Part shown: piece by piece, positions 5,523 to 8,322 of the stretch
Layout: every line of letters starts with the position of its first letter
Numbering within the stretch: the stretch's first letter is position 1
Source of the DNA: Deltaproteobacteria bacterium
GTDB taxonomy: Bacteria > Desulfobacterota > Deferrimicrobia > Deferrimicrobiales > Deferrimicrobiaceae
Length of the DNA: 8,322 nt
Assembly: GCA_025357175.1 (NCBI GenBank)
Contig: JANXPS010000084.1
Coordinates: 1 to 8,322 of the forward strand
Reading direction: 5' to 3'
Made by a program: the position numbers and the translations under genes
Notes under the pieces: generated by a model
Database searches by the model: none
What the model was told of the DNA's origin: nothing
Seen by the model: the letters and a program-made list of their open reading frames with translations, nothing else

Positions 5523-7550
5523 TCATTCCGATTCGGGCCCGATCACCGCGAGGAGCTGCCCTTCCTCGACGCGGTCGTTCAATGAGACCGCAATCTCCTG
5601 GAGCACCCCGGCGATGTGCGCCTTGACGGCGTTCTCGGTCTTCATCACTTCGATGTTCATGATCTCTTCGCCCTTGCGGACGTGGTCGCCGGGTTTCAGC
5701 GCGCGGTCCTTGGTTCCGATGCGCCAGACGTTGCCGGTGACCGTGGCGCCGATCTCCCCCCGGTTGGAGGGCGTCGCCTTGCGGACGACCAGCTTGGATG
5801 CGAGCGACTCGGGAAGGTCGACAGGGAACACGTGCATGATGTTGTCGACCGAGAGGACGACGTGCTTGACGCCGCCGATCCCCTCGCCGATCGAGACCAG
5901 CTTGATGACATGTGGCCGCCCGGCCATCTCGAGCTCGATCGCGTCTCCCGGCTTGCGGAGGCCGTTGAGCCAGACCGGCGTCGGGAGGATGGTCGTGTCT
6001 CCGTAGGTCGCGCGGAAGCGGATCAGGTCGACCGTCGCCTTGGGGTGCTGCGTGTAGAGGACGAACTCCTCGTCGGTCGCCGGGCGCCCGAGGTCAAGCT
6101 CCATCAACTGGCGGAGCCGGTCGAGTTCCTCGTCTGCGAGCTGCGACAGCGGAGACTCGTTGAGCCGCTCCGTCGCCACCCGGTCCTGCCATTCGTCGCC
6201 GAATGCGCTCTTGTAGACCCAGTCCTTCGGCCACCCGAATGGAAGCGGTCCGTATTTGCCCAGGAGCAGATTCTTGAGGTCGTCGGTGGCGCCGGAATAG
6301 AGTTTGAGCAGCACGTTCTCGTCGGCCTGCGATAGCGCCTCGAGCCGCTCGCCGTTTTCGAAGTAGCGCTCGAGGATGCCGAACAGCCTGCGGATCCCCT
6401 GCTCGCCGCCGTCCTTGTCGAGACGCTGGACGATCGAGGCCCAGGTGGTCCAGGTGATCTGGGAGCCGGGCGTCACGTCGAAGTACTTGATGATCCGGTT
6501 GCCATAGGCCATCCCCTTGAGGATGTGCGGCATCAGGTCGAGGAAGCCGCCCTTCTCGGCCTGTTCGAACGACGAGGGAAAGGCGCCTCCCGGCATGCGG
6601 TGGCGCACGACGTCGCTCGAGAAACCCTTGAACTGGGACTCGAACCGCTCGTAATGGCGGATGAAGCCGTGGACCACCTCGGACGCCTTCTCGGCCAGAC
6701 CGTCGTCGAGGCGGACGGAGAAGCCGAGGTCCCGCAGGTAGCGGGCGAGCGGAAGGACCGGCGGGTGGCCGTAGAACCTGGAGAACCCGTCGTCGGTTAC
6801 ATCGAACAGCTTGACGCCCGCCTGCGCCGCGGCTGCCATCGCCGGGATTGCCAGCCCGTCGGTCGCGTGCCGGTGGTACTGGATCACGAGACCCGGATAG
6901 CGCTGCAGGATCGCGTCGACCAGGCGGGCGATCCGCGACGGCGTCGCGACGCCCGCCATATCCTTGATGCAGAGGATGATCTGGTCGGTCCCGCCGCACA
7001 GGTCGATGATCTCGTCGGTCACCCTCAGATAATAGGCGTCGGAGCATTCGGGCGACTCGGTGAACGAGATGGATGGCTCGAATATCTTGCCGCCCGACAT
7101 CACCTCATCTGCGATCGACGTCATGTTGGGGATGTAGTTAAGGAAGTCGAAGCAGCGCCAAACGTCGACCGTCGGGATGAAGGAGCGCACGGCGAGCTTG
7201 ATGACGTTGGGGGGATACATCCGGTAGCCCCACAGGTTCGTGGAGCGGATGAGCGTCTGCGTGAGCGACCGGGGGGCGCCCTCGGACCAGATGCGCGCTT
7301 CCTCGAACGGGTCGATCATGTTGTTCATGAGATCTTGGTGGAAGCGGGCGCCGCCGTGCACCTCGATCGAGAAGTAGCCGGTGCCGTCGTAGAGCGGGAT
7401 CAGCTTGCGCAGGTCGAACAGAGTGAAGCGGTTCTTGAAGTCGCTCTGCCCCGTGTCGCGCGGCCCTGTCTGTGTGAAGCAGATGTCCTTGCCGTCCCGA
7501 AGCGCCTTCAGGACCTTCTTCGGGTCTTTCTTCCTGACGTTTGCCTTCAT
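5523..7550 (-). CDS. Divergent PycB/OadA-family carboxyltransferase with C-terminal biotinyl domain
   Basis: This 675-residue protein should move a carboxyl group from carboxybiotin to an acceptor, pyruvate in the classical family. A TIM-barrel HMGL-like domain spans about residues 22-300. It contains RDTGQ (R31, metal ligand D32, Q35), LIRSTN (R102), FDFLN (134-138), IKDMAG (K196, carbamylated in pyruvate carboxylase) and HRH (metal ligands H226, H228). The conserved carboxylase domain follows with MPGG at 319-322. A biotinyl domain covers about 600-675, with EVMKTEN and K637 as the biotin site. Three active-site loops depart from the family: HDT reads HAT, MSGxTSQPS reads FSRFYGHPP (256-264), and QYTNL after MPGG reads AFPSS, placing P325 where the catalytic Thr normally lies. 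I chose the ATG at 7550 because GAGGGG sits 5 bases upstream. An in-frame ATG at 7574 overlapping the previous stop would add 8 residues but lacks a well-spaced ribosome site. The family is certain; the substrate is open. Confidence 0.
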   Translation of the reverse strand: MKANVRKKDPKKVLKALRDGKDICFTQTGPRDTGQSDFKNRFTLFDLRKLIPLYDGTGYFSIEVHGGARFHQDLMNNMIDPFEEARIWSEGAPRSLTQTLIRSTNLWGYRMYPPNVIKLAVRSFIPTVDVWRCFDFLNYIPNMTSIADEVMSGGKIFEPSISFTESPECSDAYYLRVTDEIIDLCGGTDQIILCIKDMAGVATPSRIARLVDAILQRYPGLVIQYHRHATDGLAIPAMAAAAQAGVKLFDVTDDGFSRFYGHPPVLPLARYLRDLGFSVRLDDGLAEKASEVVHGFIRHYERFESQFKGFSSDVVRHRMPGGAFPSSFEQAEKGGFLDLMPHILKGMAYGNRIIKYFDVTPGSQITWTTWASIVQRLDKDGGEQGIRRLFGILERYFENGERLEALSQADENVLLKLYSGATDDLKNLLLGKYGPLPFGWPKDWVYKSAFGDEWQDRVATERLNESPLSQLADEELDRLRQLMELDLGRPATDEEFVLYTQHPKATVDLIRFRATYGDTTILPTPVWLNGLRKPGDAIELEMAGRPHVIKLVSIGEGIGGVKHVVLSVDNIMHVFPVDLPESLASKLVVRKATPSNRGEIGATVTGNVWRIGTKDRALKPGDHVRKGEEIMNIEVMKTENAVKAHIAGVLQEIAVSLNDRVEEGQLLAVIGPESE

Positions 7551-7555
7551 CCCGT

Positions 7556-7561
7556 CCCCTC
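7556..7561 (-). promoter_or_regulatory. Shine-Dalgarno site of the carboxyltransferase gene
   Basis: On the minus strand GAGGGG stands 5 bases before the ATG at 7550. It decides between this start and the in-frame ATG at 7574, which overlaps the upstream TGA as ATGA. Confidence 0.
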
Positions 7562-7570
7562 GACCCGTTT

Positions 7571-8322
7571 TCATCCTGCGTAGATGTTGCGGCCGAGGCC
7601 CGAGACCTGCGCCACGAATTTGGCCACCTTGAATATCTGTTCTTCGGCCTCTTCGTACTCGGTGAGGCCCGCGATGTTTTCCTCGATGAAGCCGGTGTGG
7701 ATGTCGCCCGCGACGAACTTCGGGTTGTCCATGATCTTCTTGAGGAGCGGGATCGTCGTCTTGACGCCCCAGATCTCGAACTCGCGCAGCGCGCGGCGCA
7801 TCCGCTCGATCGCGGTGACGCGGTCCTTGCCGACCGAGCAGATCTTGGCGATCAGCGAGTCGTAGTACGGCGGAATTTCCCACCCCTGGTAGATGCCCAT
7901 CTCGGAACGGACGAAGGGACCGGACACCTGCCGGAGGAAGCTGACCTTCCCGAACGAGGGGGCGAAGTCGTTTTTCGGGTCTTCGGCGTTGACGCGGCAC
8001 TGGATCGCGTGGCCCCGCAGGATGACGTCGTTTTGCGTCATGGTGAGCCGCTCGCCCGCGGCCATTCGGAACATGGTGCGGATGATGTCGAAGCCGCTGA
8101 TCATCTCGGTGACGGTGTGCTCGACCTGGATTCGGGTGTTGACCTCGAGGACGTAGAACTGCCCCGTGCCGTCGACGAGGAACTCCATCGTGCCCGCCGT
8201 CTCGTAACCGACATCCTTCATCGCCTTGACGACGATCGCGCCGACGCGCGCCCGCTCTTCGGGCGAAAGCAGCGAACTGGGCGCTTCCTCGATCAGCTTC
8301 TGGTGGCGGCGCTGGATCGAGC
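7571..8322 (-). CDS. accC: Biotin carboxylase subunit (AccC/PycA type), C-terminal part, 5' end outside window
   Basis: This subunit uses ATP and bicarbonate to carboxylate biotin carried on a partner protein, in the cytoplasm. The last 250 residues are visible; the family is usually about 450-500 residues, so roughly the N-terminal half lies beyond the window edge. The fragment opens with the SIQRRHQKLIEEAPS motif. It then shows the ATP-grasp catalytic strand EVNTRIQVEHTVTE, with E46, E59, N61 and R63 (fragment numbering) matching the metal- and bicarbonate-site residues of E. coli AccC. RVNAEDP and the C-terminal VRSEMGIYQGWEIPPYYDSL follow, the latter holding the arginine equivalent to R338. 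The usual VEHPVTE reads VEHTVTE. The TGA stop is at 7573-7571. The next gene is a carboxyltransferase with its own biotinyl domain, so this is more likely the A subunit of a two-subunit pyruvate-carboxylase-like enzyme than part of acetyl-CoA carboxylase. The family is certain; the pathway is inferred. Confidence 0.
   Translation of the reverse strand, partial: SIQRRHQKLIEEAPSSLLSPEERARVGAIVVKAMKDVGYETAGTMEFLVDGTGQFYVLEVNTRIQVEHTVTEMISGFDIIRTMFRMAAGERLTMTQNDVILRGHAIQCRVNAEDPKNDFAPSFGKVSFLRQVSGPFVRSEMGIYQGWEIPPYYDSLIAKICSVGKDRVTAIERMRRALREFEIWGVKTTIPLLKKIMDNPKFVAGDIHTGFIEENIAGLTEYEEAEEQIFKVAKFVAQVSGLGRNIYAG

Noticed and set aside
5491..5526. ATG at 5526 (ATGA overlap) as start of the TlpA-like gene
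   Set aside because: It would put 12 polar residues before the signal peptide, whereas TTG at 5490 has AGGAGG at ideal spacing and begins the signal peptide directly.
7464..7475. DTT to QTG change (Q27) in the carboxyltransferase as loss of a metal ligand
   Set aside because: In this fold the metal ligand is the D of RDxxQ, which is present (D32). The earlier D is not the ligand.
6525..7583. Long plus-strand open frames, also at 980-1861, 2541-3617, 3958-5481 and 110-961
   Set aside because: All are antisense to genes with clear family motifs. Their translations are low-complexity, rich in R, G, D and P, and match nothing, as expected for GC-rich mirror frames.

Overview
The window is GC-rich and densely coded. 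Every gene I can support lies on the minus strand, so transcription runs from high to low coordinates. I infer a deltaproteobacterial (Desulfobacterota/Geobacter-like) chromosome from three things: a metX-metW pair, a two-subunit biotin carboxylase/carboxyltransferase pair, and a TMTC-like membrane protein with C-terminal TPRs. This is inference from gene content only, and the species is not identifiable.

Layout in transcription order: (1) 8322-7571, the C-terminal 250 residues of a biotin carboxylase (AccC/PycA type), cut by the window edge. (2) 7550-5523, a PycB/OadA-family carboxyltransferase with its own biotinyl domain. (3) 5490-4246, an exported TlpA-like thioredoxin protein with a CKSC centre and a C-terminal domain of about 230 residues that I do not recognise. 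(4) 4229-3621, a CoA-pyrophosphatase-type Nudix hydrolase. (5) 3611-2442, MetX, homoserine O-acyltransferase. (6) 2445-1816, MetW. (7) 1819-8, a multi-pass TMTC/GT-C-like protein with five TPRs.

The seven genes are separated by at most 32 bases, and two junctions overlap (ATGA at metX/metW, TTGA at metW/gene 7). They could be one long operon. Genes 1-2 should form one biotin-dependent carboxylase, and genes 5-6 act in methionine biosynthesis. Genes 3, 4 and 7 have no obvious pathway link to these. An AT-rich patch with an inverted repeat just before metX could be an internal promoter for metXW. No RNA gene, mobile element or CRISPR array was seen, and no stretch above 300 bases lacks a gene.

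The best candidate for something undescribed is gene 2. It keeps the core catalytic and metal-binding residues of pyruvate carboxylase carboxyltransferases (R31, D32, Q35, R102, K196, H226, H228). Three loops around the active site are changed, and the position of the conserved catalytic threonine holds proline. The carboxyl acceptor may therefore not be pyruvate. The TlpA fusion is the second candidate.
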